Made by a program: the position numbers and the translations under genes. A stretch of 64,000 bases of DNA from Streptomyces abyssalis (lineage in GTDB: Bacteria > Actinomycetota > Actinomycetes > Streptomycetales > Streptomycetaceae): positions 236,466-300,465 of the forward strand of contig NZ_LJGT01000038.1 of assembly GCF_001751365.1 (NCBI RefSeq). Reading direction: 5' to 3'. Of the stretch, positions 25,630 through 33,851 are shown one piece after another (within the stretch, counting starts at the first letter, position 1; every line of letters starts with the position of its first letter). The notes under the pieces are model-generated. The model was given only the letters and a program-made list of their open reading frames with translations, ran no database searches and was not told where the DNA came from.

Positions 25630-25901
25630 GGGCGGCGATCGAGGCGGCCGCGCTGCTGATCACCGCAGCGGGCGTGGTGTCCTTCCTGGCGGCCTACGCC
25701 GCCACGCGCACGATCCGTGTCGCCCTGCCGCTGCTGCTGGACTTCCTCATGGCGGCCGGCCTGATGCGCCTCGCGGGTGACCTGTCCTGGGGCGGCATCC
25801 TGCTGACGGTCGCGATCATCGCCGTCCGCAAGGTCGCCGCCTTCGGCGTCGCCGAGAAGGGCACAGCCGATACGGGAAGCCCGCACGGGACGTCGGCCTG
25901 A
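25626..25901 (+). CDS. Small membrane protein cotranslated with the DUF1622 protein
   Basis: A 91-aa protein with two or three hydrophobic segments (about residues 6-26, 32-50 and 55-70) and a polar tail. Its GTG start overlaps the TGA of the DUF1622 gene, which implies translational coupling and a joint complex in the membrane. No family recognised beyond that association. Confidence 0.7.
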   Translation: MRAAIEAAALLITAAGVVSFLAAYAATRTIRVALPLLLDFLMAAGLMRLAGDLSWGGILLTVAIIAVRKVAAFGVAEKGTADTGSPHGTSA

Positions 25902-25924
25902 GAAGCCCGCGCCGCAAGCGGGGC

Positions 25925-25974
25925 GCTGCCGGGGACTCCGCGGACTCCCCCGTGGTCCGCGGAGTCCCGGCAGC
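25925..25974 (+). terminator. Strong hairpin terminator after the DUF1622 pair
   Basis: A 21-base arm (25925-25945) pairs with a 20-base arm (25955-25974) with one bulged G and a 9-base loop. The two arms are GC-rich, as usual for U-less Streptomyces terminators. Confidence 0.75.
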
Positions 25975-26175
25975 CCGCTGTGGAGCGCGGGGTCCGTACA
26001 TCCCCGCGCGGGGCCCGTGGCCGTGCGGGCGGTGCTCCGGGTCCTGCTGGCCTGGGCGGCCTTGGCTCTGCATCACGAGCGTCGTGCGCTCGGCTCCCCC
26101 CTGGGCCGCCGGGCGGTGCGGCACCGGACGGACGGCGTCGGTAGTGTTCCTGCGGTGCACGGCCAACCAGGCCTC

Positions 26176-26193
26176 GATTAACCTCAGTTAATC
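26176..26193. promoter_or_regulatory. Perfect 18-bp palindromic operator GATTAACCTCAGTTAATC
   Basis: GATTAAC-CTCA-GTTAATC is a perfect inverted repeat with 7-bp arms. It stands 72 bp before the XRE gene start in a region without genes (25975-26264). The AT-rich arms stand out from the GC-rich surroundings. Confidence 0.65.
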
Positions 26194-26227
26194 GCAGGAC
26201 GTCAACATGGCACGCCCTGCTTCACAG

Positions 26228-26245
26228 TGTCAACTCACGTTAATC
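26228..26245. promoter_or_regulatory. Second, degenerate copy of the GATTAAC operator
   Basis: TGTCAAC-TCAC-GTTAATC has one intact 7-bp arm and a matching 4-bp spacer. Its centre is 52 bp from the perfect palindrome, about five helical turns, and 20 bp before the XRE start codon. Confidence 0.45.
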
Positions 26246-26264
26246 TCGGCACCCGGGAGGTCGT

Positions 26265-26693
26265 ATGCCGGCGGATGCTTTCAGTGAGCGTCTGAACAGG
26301 CTCTTCGAGATGGTGCACCCCCCTGACCGTGGCCCGTACACGAACCAGGAGGTCGCCGCTCTGCTCCGGGAACGCGGCGGACCGACGCTCTCCCACGTCT
26401 ACCTGTGGCAGTTGCGCACCGGACGGCGCGACAACCCGACCCGTCGGCACCTTGAGGGGCTTGCCGAGTTCTTCGGCGTCCCGGTCGCGTATTTCTTCGA
26501 CGAGGGCACGGCCCTGAAGGTCTCCGAGGAGCTGGAGATCATCCGGCGCATCCGCGACAGCGGCGTGCAGCGCGTGGCGGCCCGTGCGGCAGGGCTGTCG
26601 CCGCAGAGCGTGGAGCAAGTCCTCGCCACCATCGAGCACATAAGGGAGAAGGAAGGCTTGGATTCCGGTTCGGGCGAGGGGGACACCGCTTGA
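26265..26693 (+). CDS. XRE-family regulator of the ImmA/IrrE operon
   Basis: A 142-aa protein with an N-terminal helix-turn-helix (YTNQEVAALLRERGGPTLSHVYLWQLRTGRRDNPTRRHLEGLAEFFGVPVAYFF; about residues 25-80) and a helical C-terminal part containing AARAAGLSPQSVEQVLATIEHIRE. This pattern matches actinobacterial regulators that precede an ImmA/IrrE-like protease gene. GGGAGG stands before the ATG. The next gene overlaps its stop, so regulator and protease are coupled. It is the natural candidate to bind the GATTAAC palindromes. Confidence 0.87.
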   Translation: MPADAFSERLNRLFEMVHPPDRGPYTNQEVAALLRERGGPTLSHVYLWQLRTGRRDNPTRRHLEGLAEFFGVPVAYFFDEGTALKVSEELEIIRRIRDSGVQRVAARAAGLSPQSVEQVLATIEHIREKEGLDSGSGEGDTA

Positions 26694-27205
26694 TACGCCG
26701 GCGCAGCCTGCGGCGGGAATGCCGCCGCTTCGTGCGTGACCTCGGTCTCCCACCGGCGGAGAGCATCCGCGAGCTGCTGCCCGCGATCGAGTCACGTTCG
26801 GGCCGGTCGATACGGCTGGAACCCGCGCCGCTGAACAGCGGAGACGGCCTGTGCGGGATGTGGATACGCACGGCGGAGGGCATCGACTACATCTTCGTCA
26901 ACGAAGAGACCAGCCGTGCCCACCAGGACCACATCATCGCGCACGAGGCGGCTCACATCCTGCGAAATCACCAGGGGGGCCGGGCACTTGGCGACGTGAA
27001 CCCGGTGACGGACCGTCTCGTCACCACTCTCGATCCGGGTGTGGTGAAGATGATGCTGGGCCGCAGCGACTACGAGTTCCATGACGAGAGGGAAGCCGAA
27101 CTGATCGCCTCACACCTGCAACGGCACATCCACCACCCGGGCCCTGACATCGGCGGCGACGACCGCATCGCTGAGACCCTGCTGCGCCGCAGGAGGCAGA
27201 GGTAA
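26690..27205 (+). CDS. ImmA/IrrE-family metallo-endopeptidase
   Basis: A 171-aa protein with a TTG start overlapping the stop of the XRE gene. The zinc motif HEAAH (residues 85-89, IIAHEAAHILRNHQGG) and a later acidic helix DEREAELIASHLQ, which would supply the third ligand, are those of the IrrE/ImmA peptidase family. Members cleave a cognate XRE repressor in response to stress or a signal, as ImmA does with ImmR and IrrE with DdrO. The adjacent XRE protein is therefore its likely substrate. Confidence 0.82.
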   Translation: MIRRRSLRRECRRFVRDLGLPPAESIRELLPAIESRSGRSIRLEPAPLNSGDGLCGMWIRTAEGIDYIFVNEETSRAHQDHIIAHEAAHILRNHQGGRALGDVNPVTDRLVTTLDPGVVKMMLGRSDYEFHDEREAELIASHLQRHIHHPGPDIGGDDRIAETLLRRRRQR

Positions 27206-27207
27206 CC

Positions 27208-28425
27208 GTGCAACAGCTGCTCCATCCCATATGTCTCACGCTGGCCGTCACCGGTCTGCTGCTGCTTCTCTGGCCGCCCCGGCGCCTCGTCAGAGACCGT
27301 GCGCTGGCGGCTCTCGCCGGTGTCTACGGGTTCTCGGCGCTCTCGTTCCTGGTGTCGCTCGAACCCGTCTGGAGAGCACTCGACGAGGCGACGGGACGCC
27401 CCTCCACAGGCATCCTCGCGGCCTTCGGCTCGGTGGTCGCCCTCCTCGCCCTGCAACCCGTCGTGCTCGCCCACTGGGCGCTGCCGCAGGAGCGGGCCCG
27501 CAGGCGGACCCGGCTGTGCCTGGCCCTCGGAGCGGTCGTCATCGCGGCGCTGGCGGTGATCTTCTTCCAGCTCACGCCGACCGGCCGGTCGACTCCTCAG
27601 GGCTTCACCGTCAACTACGTGCACACGGGCGCCTATCAGGCGTACCTGACGCTGTACATCGTGGCCTACACGGTCGGTGAGACGGTGCTCGCGGTGGGCT
27701 GCTGGAGGGCCGCCCGCCGTACGGACGAGATCTGGATCGCCCGCGGACTGCGCATCGTGGGAGTGGGCGCGGTCGTGACGTTCGGCTACAGCGCCGTCCG
27801 GCTGGCCTACGTCGTCGCCGTGCTGTCCGGGCTTCCCCAACCCTCGCCCGCAGCCGAGGAGTTCGCCTGGCTGTGCGCCGACGGCGGCACCACTCTCTCC
27901 CTGGTCGGCTTCTTCGTGCCGACGCTGGCCCTGCACGCCGTTCCGCACGTACGTGCCTGGCTCCGCGCCCAGCGGGACTACCGGCGTCTCGCACCCCTGT
28001 GGGAGGCGGTGCACGAGGCCGTCCCCACCATCGCCCTGAACTCCACCCGTACCGTCCGGGGTTCACGGATGCGCGTCCGTGCCATCACCTGGCATCTCTA
28101 CCGGCGGGCGGTGGAGATCCGGGACGGCCAATGGGCCCTGCAGCCCTTCCTGGAGGCGGCCGTGAAGGATGCCTCCGAGCGGCACCGGCGGGATGCCGGC
28201 CTCACCGGTGCCGACCTGGTATCCGCCGTCACCGCCGACCAGATCCGCGCGGCGCTGACCGCGTCCGCGCGCGAGGAGACGGCGCAGAACCCGGTGGAGT
28301 ACGCCGACGCACACACACGGGAGGAAGTGCGCACACCGGACGACGACGTCCGGGCTCTGCTGCGTATGGCCACCCACTTCGAGACCGCACCCGCAAGAGG
28401 GGAAAACGCACCTTCATGGACCTGA
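27208..28425 (+). CDS. Seven-TM membrane protein, MAB_1171c-like
   Basis: A 405-aa protein with about seven hydrophobic segments in the first 250 residues and a cytoplasmic C-terminal part rich in helices (HEAVPTIALN...LYRRAVEIRDGQWALQPF). The architecture matches the MAB_1171c family of putative actinobacterial transporters, which often follows XRE-ImmA genes. Its true activity is unknown; it could be a receptor rather than a transporter. The GTG at 27208 has AGGAGG upstream and follows the protease by 2 nt. The amidase ATG overlaps its end. Confidence 0.78.
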   Translation: MQQLLHPICLTLAVTGLLLLLWPPRRLVRDRALAALAGVYGFSALSFLVSLEPVWRALDEATGRPSTGILAAFGSVVALLALQPVVLAHWALPQERARRRTRLCLALGAVVIAALAVIFFQLTPTGRSTPQGFTVNYVHTGAYQAYLTLYIVAYTVGETVLAVGCWRAARRTDEIWIARGLRIVGVGAVVTFGYSAVRLAYVVAVLSGLPQPSPAAEEFAWLCADGGTTLSLVGFFVPTLALHAVPHVRAWLRAQRDYRRLAPLWEAVHEAVPTIALNSTRTVRGSRMRVRAITWHLYRRAVEIRDGQWALQPFLEAAVKDASERHRRDAGLTGADLVSAVTADQIRAALTASAREETAQNPVEYADAHTREEVRTPDDDVRALLRMATHFETAPARGENAPSWT

Positions 28426-29837
28426 CGCACGACACGGCTCTCGGCCAACTCCGCGCCCTCGACCGGGGGGAGGTCTCCAGCCGGGAGCTCACGGAAGCCC
28501 ACCTGGAGCGCGTCGCACGCCACCCCGAACACAACGCGGTGGTGACGCTCGACCGCGAAGGCGCCCTGGACGCGGCGGCCCGGGCGGACGAGCAGCGTTC
28601 GCGTGGCGGCTCCGGCGGTCCGCTGCTCGGGCTGCCCGTCACCGTCAAGGACTCGCTGGAGACCGAAGGCCTGCGCACCGCGTGCGGCGCCGCCGAGCTG
28701 GAAGGGCACGTGCCGGACCGGGACGCCGACGCCGTGGTCCGGCTGCGGCAGGCCGGCGCGGTGATCATCGGCAAGACCAACACACCGTCGATGTGCCAGG
28801 ACATCCAGACCGGCAATCCGCTCTTCGGTACGACGCCGAACCCGCACGACCCGCAGCGGACGGCCGGTGGTTCCTCCGGCGGCCCGGCCGCGGCCGTCGC
28901 GGCTCGTCTGAGCCCTCTGGACATCGGCAGCGACCTGGCCGGTTCGCTGCGGCTGCCCGCCCACTACTGCGGTGTCCACTCGCTGCGTCCCAGCTACGGC
29001 GTGGTCCCCGCGAGGGGGCACATCCCCCGGCCTCCCGGCTGGCTGGCGACATCGGACATGCTCAGCATCGGTCCTCTCGCGCGCAGTTCGGCCGATCTCG
29101 AACTCGCTCTCGGGGTGCTGGCGGGGCCTTCGCCGGAGGACAGCGCCGGCTGGCAGCTGACGCTCCCCGCCGCGCGCCACGGCAATCTGGGCGAGTTCAG
29201 GGTCGGCCTGTGGGCGGACGACCCGTACTGCAGCGTGGACGCGGCGACCCGTGAGCTGCTCGAAGGCGTCGCCAAGCGCCTGCAGAACGCGGGAGCGAGC
29301 ATCGAGGCCACCACCAGGCCGGTCGACATGGCCGAGTCCGACCGCCTCTTCCGCACCCTGATGTTCTCCGCCACGTCGGCCTCCGCTTCCGCGGACGCCT
29401 TCGCCGCGGAGGTGCAGGCCGCCGGTGCCCTGACGCCCGGTGAGCAGTCACCGGGGGCGCAGTTCCTGCGGGCCCGTACGATCCGGCACCGGGACTGGCT
29501 GCTCGCCGACGACGAACGCCGGCGCGTGCGGCAGCAGTGGGCCGCGTACTTCCGCGACGTCGACGTGCTCGTCACACCCGCCGCCCCGACGGCAGCCCCA
29601 CCGGACCAGACCGAACTCCCCGTGCCCGAGCGGTACATCATCGTGGACGGCGAGCGCCGCGCGTACTGGGACCAGACGACCTGGCTGAACCTGGCCGGTC
29701 CGGTGCAGCTGCCCGCCGCGACCGTCCCGCTGGGCTTCACCTCCGACGGCCTGCCGCTCGCGGTCCAGATCATCGGCCCGTATCTGGGCGACCTGACGGT
29801 CACTCGCTTCGCCGGTCTGCTGGCGAGCACGGGCTGA
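28416..29837 (+). CDS. Amidase (amidase-signature family)
   Basis: A 473-aa enzyme with the Ser-cisSer-Lys triad: Lys78 in GLPVTVKDSLETEG, the cis-serine in AGGSSGGPAAA (about 153) and nucleophile Ser177 in GSDLAGSLRLPA. Amidase-signature enzymes hydrolyse amides, from GatA to fatty-acid and aryl amidases. The substrate here is unknown. The ATG at 28416 lies inside the end of the seven-TM gene, so it is the last member of the XRE-protease-membrane protein operon. It might make or break the small molecule that the membrane protein detects; that is speculation. Confidence 0.88.
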   Translation: MDLTHDTALGQLRALDRGEVSSRELTEAHLERVARHPEHNAVVTLDREGALDAAARADEQRSRGGSGGPLLGLPVTVKDSLETEGLRTACGAAELEGHVPDRDADAVVRLRQAGAVIIGKTNTPSMCQDIQTGNPLFGTTPNPHDPQRTAGGSSGGPAAAVAARLSPLDIGSDLAGSLRLPAHYCGVHSLRPSYGVVPARGHIPRPPGWLATSDMLSIGPLARSSADLELALGVLAGPSPEDSAGWQLTLPAARHGNLGEFRVGLWADDPYCSVDAATRELLEGVAKRLQNAGASIEATTRPVDMAESDRLFRTLMFSATSASASADAFAAEVQAAGALTPGEQSPGAQFLRARTIRHRDWLLADDERRRVRQQWAAYFRDVDVLVTPAAPTAAPPDQTELPVPERYIIVDGERRAYWDQTTWLNLAGPVQLPAATVPLGFTSDGLPLAVQIIGPYLGDLTVTRFAGLLASTG

Positions 29838-29921
29838 AGCGGGAGGCCCTGCACCACGGGGTCCTCGAAGTGCCGGCTTCCGCAAAGGTTCCGCGCTCGC
29901 GTTGTTTCACGGGAGACGCCC

Positions 29922-32900
29922 TCAGGGAGCCGGCACCTCGCCGGGCGGCAACGATCTGCGCAGTGCCGCCGATTCCAGCAGCGCCTTCCGCGCTCGGTCG
30001 GCGAAGCCGAGCTTGTCGAGTATCAGGCCGATCCGCCCCAGCGACGAGGCGAGGTTCGCCTTGTACGTGCCGGGGTCGGTCTCGGCGAGCCCGCGGTAGA
30101 TCGTCCCGGCCTCCTCGATGGGAACCAGGGCCGGCTCGTAGCGGTCCAGCGCGTACAGCGCGGAGCCCAGGCCGTTCAGTGTCTGCGCGAGCAACGGCAC
30201 GTACCCGCTGTCCTCCTGGGCCAGCCGCCGGTACATCTCGGTGGCCTCCCGCACCGGTTCGACTGCCGCGTCGGGCCGGCCGGCGGAGAAATGGTGCTGG
30301 GCAAGGTTGCTCAGAGCGCAGGCGAGCACGGGAAGATGCCTGCTCGGGTGCTCCTCCGCCAGCCGGCGGCTGGTGCTGATGGCGGTCTCCAGCGCCACCG
30401 AGGCGTCGATCGTTCCTCCGGCCGGGTTCGACGGCTCCCGTGAGCCGGAGCCGGCCAGGCCGGAGGAGGCAGCGGCGGCAGACGGGCGGGGCACAGAACG
30501 CCGGGCGTTGTCCCGCCGGATTCCGGTGGCCTCCTGGGTGGCGGTCCGGGCCTCGTCCGCCCGGCCCAAGTCAGTGAGCGCATTTGCCAGTTCGTCCAGG
30601 ATTCCGGCGAGCGGAGGCCGCTGCCGGCCCGGATCGTGTTCGCACGCCAGGCGCTGAATGTCCACCGCCTGCCGCAGGACGCTCTCCGCTTCCGTGGACC
30701 GCCCCAGACGCCTCAGAAGACGCCCGTGGGTGGCCAAGTCCTCAGCCAGGGCGGGGGAATGGACCACCGGGTTGGTGCGCGCCAGCCCCCAGCGGAGTGT
30801 GATCGCCTCCGTGGCCGCGTCGGCGGCCTGCACCGTGCGGTCCGATTCGGCCAGCCGGAGGCCGAGCAGACGCAGGGCGTCAGCGAGGCCGGCGGTGTGG
30901 GACAAGGAGCCTTCCGCCTCCCGCCGGTGGATCGCGACCGCCTCCTCGGTCACGCTCAGCGCGTCGCCCGTACGGCCTTGTGCCGCAAGCTCGCTGCCGA
31001 GCCTGCCGAGGACGTCGGCCAGGTCGGACAGGTGAGCGGCCGGATTGCGCTCGACCAGGCGGCGCAGCACGGTTGACGCGTGCTCGAAGGATTCGGCCGC
31101 GCCCTCCCGCCTGTCCAGTTGGGACTGCGTGATGCCGAAATCACGAAGGGAATGTGCGAAGTCGGCCAGATGGGCGGCCGGTTTGTACTCCACGAGCTTC
31201 CGGTGGATCGCCAGCGCGTCCATGGTGGGTTGCGCCGCTTCCAGGAAGCGTCCGAGCTCGCGGAGCCGTGCTCCCTGGATGCTCAACGCCCCGGCAAGCC
31301 GGTGCAGCAGAGGCGCGGAGTCGGTGCCGGTGCCGGTCCGCAGGAAGAGCCGATGGGTGGCGACGGCTTCCTCGGCGAGGTCCAGGGCCAGCTCCGGCCG
31401 GCCCAGCGCCTCCGCCAGGTCACTGGCGCCCGAGAGGGTCTCGGCGAGGGCGGGCAGGTGAGTTTCGGGATCGTGTCCGACCAGCGCTTTCCCGATGCTG
31501 CCCGCCTCGGCGGCCAAGCGGAACGCCTCCACGGTCATGCCCAGTTCGGCCGCCACGCGACTGAGGCGGTTCAGGGCGACGGCCTGCCCCGGCATGACGT
31601 CGGGGTCACCCTCGGCCATTCGGTGCCGGCCGGTCTGCACCGCCTCCTCCAAGGGGTTGAGCGCATCCATCTGCCGTCCCGCGTACGCCAGGCGCAGCCC
31701 CAGCCTGCTCAGCAGCCGTATCCGCGGGCCGGGTTCGGAGACCGTGACCAGCTGGTGCCGGGTGACCCGCTCGCACGTCGCCGCCGCTCCGACATCCAGG
31801 TCGGCGTGGCCGGCATCTCCTGTACGGCTGTTCAGCGTGCCGTCGACCGCCTCCAGCATCGCCATGTCCACGTCCTCGACCTGGGCCAGGTGCACCAGAG
31901 CCGCGCTCCCGGCGGCGGCCGCCAGATCGGGGTCACGGTCCAGCGCCGGGTAGAGATGCCGATGGCCTACATGCGGCCACCGGTCAGCGGCGGCGGCAAG
32001 GAAGGTGACCGTACGCGCGATCCACGTCGGCGCGACGCCGTCCCGATCGCGGGCCAGCAGCGTGGCGCAGCCCGTGGCAGCCCAGCTGTCCGTGGCGTAT
32101 GCGGTGACAGGGCTGCCGGGCAGGGTGAGTGCCACGTAGTCCTCCGCGAGCCGGTCGGGCAGCAGCGGCTGGAGCACACCGGCACCCGCCGGTCCGGGAG
32201 GCGGATAGCAGACGGCGTGATCCGCGAGCAGCTCCCCGGCCGGCAGGCCGGGCAGCAGGCTCCGTAAGAGCGCTTCGGCGGCCGGCCGGCTGGTGAGGCC
32301 GGTGAGGCCGGCGGTGAACACCAGGCGCTTCATCACCTCGGACGGTGTTCCGTAGTCGAGCCCCACGCTGGAGTTCTCGTACAGCTGCTGCCAGTTCTCG
32401 TGTTCGCGGTCCAGCAGATACGTGGTCAGACCGACCATGTCGCCCGGCGCCCGGCGGCCGTTGGCCGTAGCGTCCACGGCGACCAGGGCGGCCATCAGCA
32501 CGGCCAGCGTCAGCCCGAAGTCCGGCTGGGTCAGCGCCCCCGGCGGTCCGGTCGCCTCCGGCCTTTCCACTTGAGGGTAGTGGCGCACGAAGCTGTCACG
32601 GGCGGCACCGAACAGCTGCGCCCGCTCGGTACCGGTGCCCGGCAAGGGCGGCAGATGCTGATCAGAGGTGTCGACGCCCGCGCGGAGCCGGTTGAGCCGG
32701 CCGCGGACGGCCGGCCAGCCGCCGGCCGAGCGTGCAAGCAGCAGGACCCGGGCCGGAACCCGGTGCCGCAGCAGCCGGTTATGGAACAGCCAGCTCAGAT
32801 GCGTGACGGGCCACCGGTCGGCGTAGTCGACGAGAACCAGTACCCCCGCGCAACCGTCGAGACGGAGATCCTGGCTGTCCTCGGCCGGTGGATGGGTGTC

Positions 32901-33296
32901 CGTGCCGTGGACGGCATCCACCACCTTCCACCCCGCCCGCTGTGCATCGGCGGCCAGCTCCGTGGCGAGCCGTGTCTTCCCCTGGCCGCCCTCGCCATGC
33001 AGCCAGCGCACCGCGAATGCGCCCTCCGCGTCACGCCAGTCCACCAGCGCCCGCAGTTCCGCTTCACGGCCGGTGAAACCGACGACCTCCGCGCGTGCGT
33101 CGAGCATCCGGCTGGGCTGGGCCCTCAGCCATGCGGAGTCCGGAGCGGTGACCTGTGCGCGCTCGAACAGCAGATACACGGGCGTGCCGTCACCGAAGAC
33201 GTGGATGTCCGCACCCATCGCACCATAGGCGTAGCCGGCCTCGGCACGTACTTCCTGCACGTAACCCGCCCGTTCCTCAGCGGAGTCGGGCGCCAC
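29922..33296 (-). CDS. STAND (NLR-like) NTPase with long C-terminal helical repeats
   Basis: A 1124-aa protein. Residues 21-40 form a G/Y/H/F-rich motif (GYAYGAMGADIHVFGDGTPV) that resembles amyloid-type signalling motifs. After a linker (FTGREAELRALVDW, about 74-87) comes an NTPase core with Walker A GEGGQGKTR (101-109) and Walker B GVLVLVDYAD (151-160). From about residue 500 on, many TPR-like helical repeats follow (e.g. NPLEEAVQTGRHRMAE, RLGRSTEAESVLRQAVDIQR), the usual sensor part of such proteins. This layout is that of NLR-like signalling ATPases in defence or cell-death pathways. The upstream small gene ends two bases before it and carries a matching motif. Confidence 0.85.
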   Translation of the reverse strand: MAPDSAEERAGYVQEVRAEAGYAYGAMGADIHVFGDGTPVYLLFERAQVTAPDSAWLRAQPSRMLDARAEVVGFTGREAELRALVDWRDAEGAFAVRWLHGEGGQGKTRLATELAADAQRAGWKVVDAVHGTDTHPPAEDSQDLRLDGCAGVLVLVDYADRWPVTHLSWLFHNRLLRHRVPARVLLLARSAGGWPAVRGRLNRLRAGVDTSDQHLPPLPGTGTERAQLFGAARDSFVRHYPQVERPEATGPPGALTQPDFGLTLAVLMAALVAVDATANGRRAPGDMVGLTTYLLDREHENWQQLYENSSVGLDYGTPSEVMKRLVFTAGLTGLTSRPAAEALLRSLLPGLPAGELLADHAVCYPPPGPAGAGVLQPLLPDRLAEDYVALTLPGSPVTAYATDSWAATGCATLLARDRDGVAPTWIARTVTFLAAAADRWPHVGHRHLYPALDRDPDLAAAAGSAALVHLAQVEDVDMAMLEAVDGTLNSRTGDAGHADLDVGAAATCERVTRHQLVTVSEPGPRIRLLSRLGLRLAYAGRQMDALNPLEEAVQTGRHRMAEGDPDVMPGQAVALNRLSRVAAELGMTVEAFRLAAEAGSIGKALVGHDPETHLPALAETLSGASDLAEALGRPELALDLAEEAVATHRLFLRTGTGTDSAPLLHRLAGALSIQGARLRELGRFLEAAQPTMDALAIHRKLVEYKPAAHLADFAHSLRDFGITQSQLDRREGAAESFEHASTVLRRLVERNPAAHLSDLADVLGRLGSELAAQGRTGDALSVTEEAVAIHRREAEGSLSHTAGLADALRLLGLRLAESDRTVQAADAATEAITLRWGLARTNPVVHSPALAEDLATHGRLLRRLGRSTEAESVLRQAVDIQRLACEHDPGRQRPPLAGILDELANALTDLGRADEARTATQEATGIRRDNARRSVPRPSAAAASSGLAGSGSREPSNPAGGTIDASVALETAISTSRRLAEEHPSRHLPVLACALSNLAQHHFSAGRPDAAVEPVREATEMYRRLAQEDSGYVPLLAQTLNGLGSALYALDRYEPALVPIEEAGTIYRGLAETDPGTYKANLASSLGRIGLILDKLGFADRARKALLESAALRRSLPPGEVPAP
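33168..33236 (-). other. N-terminal amyloid-like motif of the STAND protein
   Basis: Residues 21-43. Compared with residues 122-141 of the upstream small protein it shares G, YG, G, N/D, V/I, Y/F, G and P at the same spacing, with no gaps over 20 positions (6 identities plus 3 conservative pairs). Confidence 0.5.
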
Positions 33297-33298
33297 CG

Positions 33299-33754
33299 CT
33301 ACTGGCCGTCCCCGCCGTTGGAGCCGGGCGCTGGAGGCAGCCCTTGGTGGTAGTGATTGACGTTCCCGCCCTGCACTCCGTACACCGTGCCCTGGTCACG
33401 CGCGATGTTCGTCTGCACCCACTGGTCCCGCCCCTGCGGAAGCTCGCGCCGGATCTGCTCGACCAGGTCGCTCAACTCGGCTGCCGCATCGGGGTGATCG
33501 TCCAGCAACCGGGCGAAGTCCCGCTGCCACTGCCCCAACAGCAGCTGCCTGGCCTGGTCGGGGTCGTCCGCCCGTTGCACGATCAGGTCGTGATGGTGCA
33601 ACTGTCCCTCCACAGCGGCCTGTTGTTCCTCGCCCCCGCGCCGGTACAGCCGCACCACCGCTCCCCGGGCCCCCTGCCAGACATCCGTCGCCATGGCCGC
33701 GACCAAGGCCCCCGCACCCGTGCCCGCCAACGTCGTCAACGCCTCCGGCAGCAT
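33299..33754 (-). CDS. Small helical protein with C-terminal amyloid-like motif, putative effector partner of the STAND NTPase
   Basis: A 151-aa protein. The ATG at 33754 is preceded by GGGGGAAGG; an open frame 42 nt longer lacks one. Residues 5-22 are hydrophobic (ALTTLAGTGAGALVAAMA) and run into a basic amphipathic stretch (GARGAVVRLYRRG). Residues 44-106 look all-helical. The C-terminus contains GTVYGVQGGNVNHYHQGLPP (122-141) and a Gly-rich end. A membrane-active helical domain followed by a short amyloid motif is the layout of HeLo-like (Bell-type) effectors known from fungi and multicellular bacteria. The gene is followed after 2 bases by the STAND gene. The effector role is inferred. 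Confidence 0.7.
   Translation of the reverse strand: MLPEALTTLAGTGAGALVAAMATDVWQGARGAVVRLYRRGGEEQQAAVEGQLHHHDLIVQRADDPDQARQLLLGQWQRDFARLLDDHPDAAAELSDLVEQIRRELPQGRDQWVQTNIARDQGTVYGVQGGNVNHYHQGLPPAPGSNGGDGQ
33332..33391 (-). other. C-terminal amyloid-like motif of the small effector-like protein
   Basis: Residues 122-141, GTVYGVQGGNVNHYHQGLPP. Alternating Gly, aromatic and Asn/Gln residues at the very end of a helical protein, aligned without gaps to the N-terminus of the adjacent NTPase. Confidence 0.5.
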
Positions 33755-33851
33755 GCCTTCCCCCTCAAGTCCCCTGTGCCGTCCCGGCTTTCCCATTGTC
33801 GCGTCGGACGGCGTGGGACATCAGGGCTACGGGGAAACGGGCCGACAAGTG

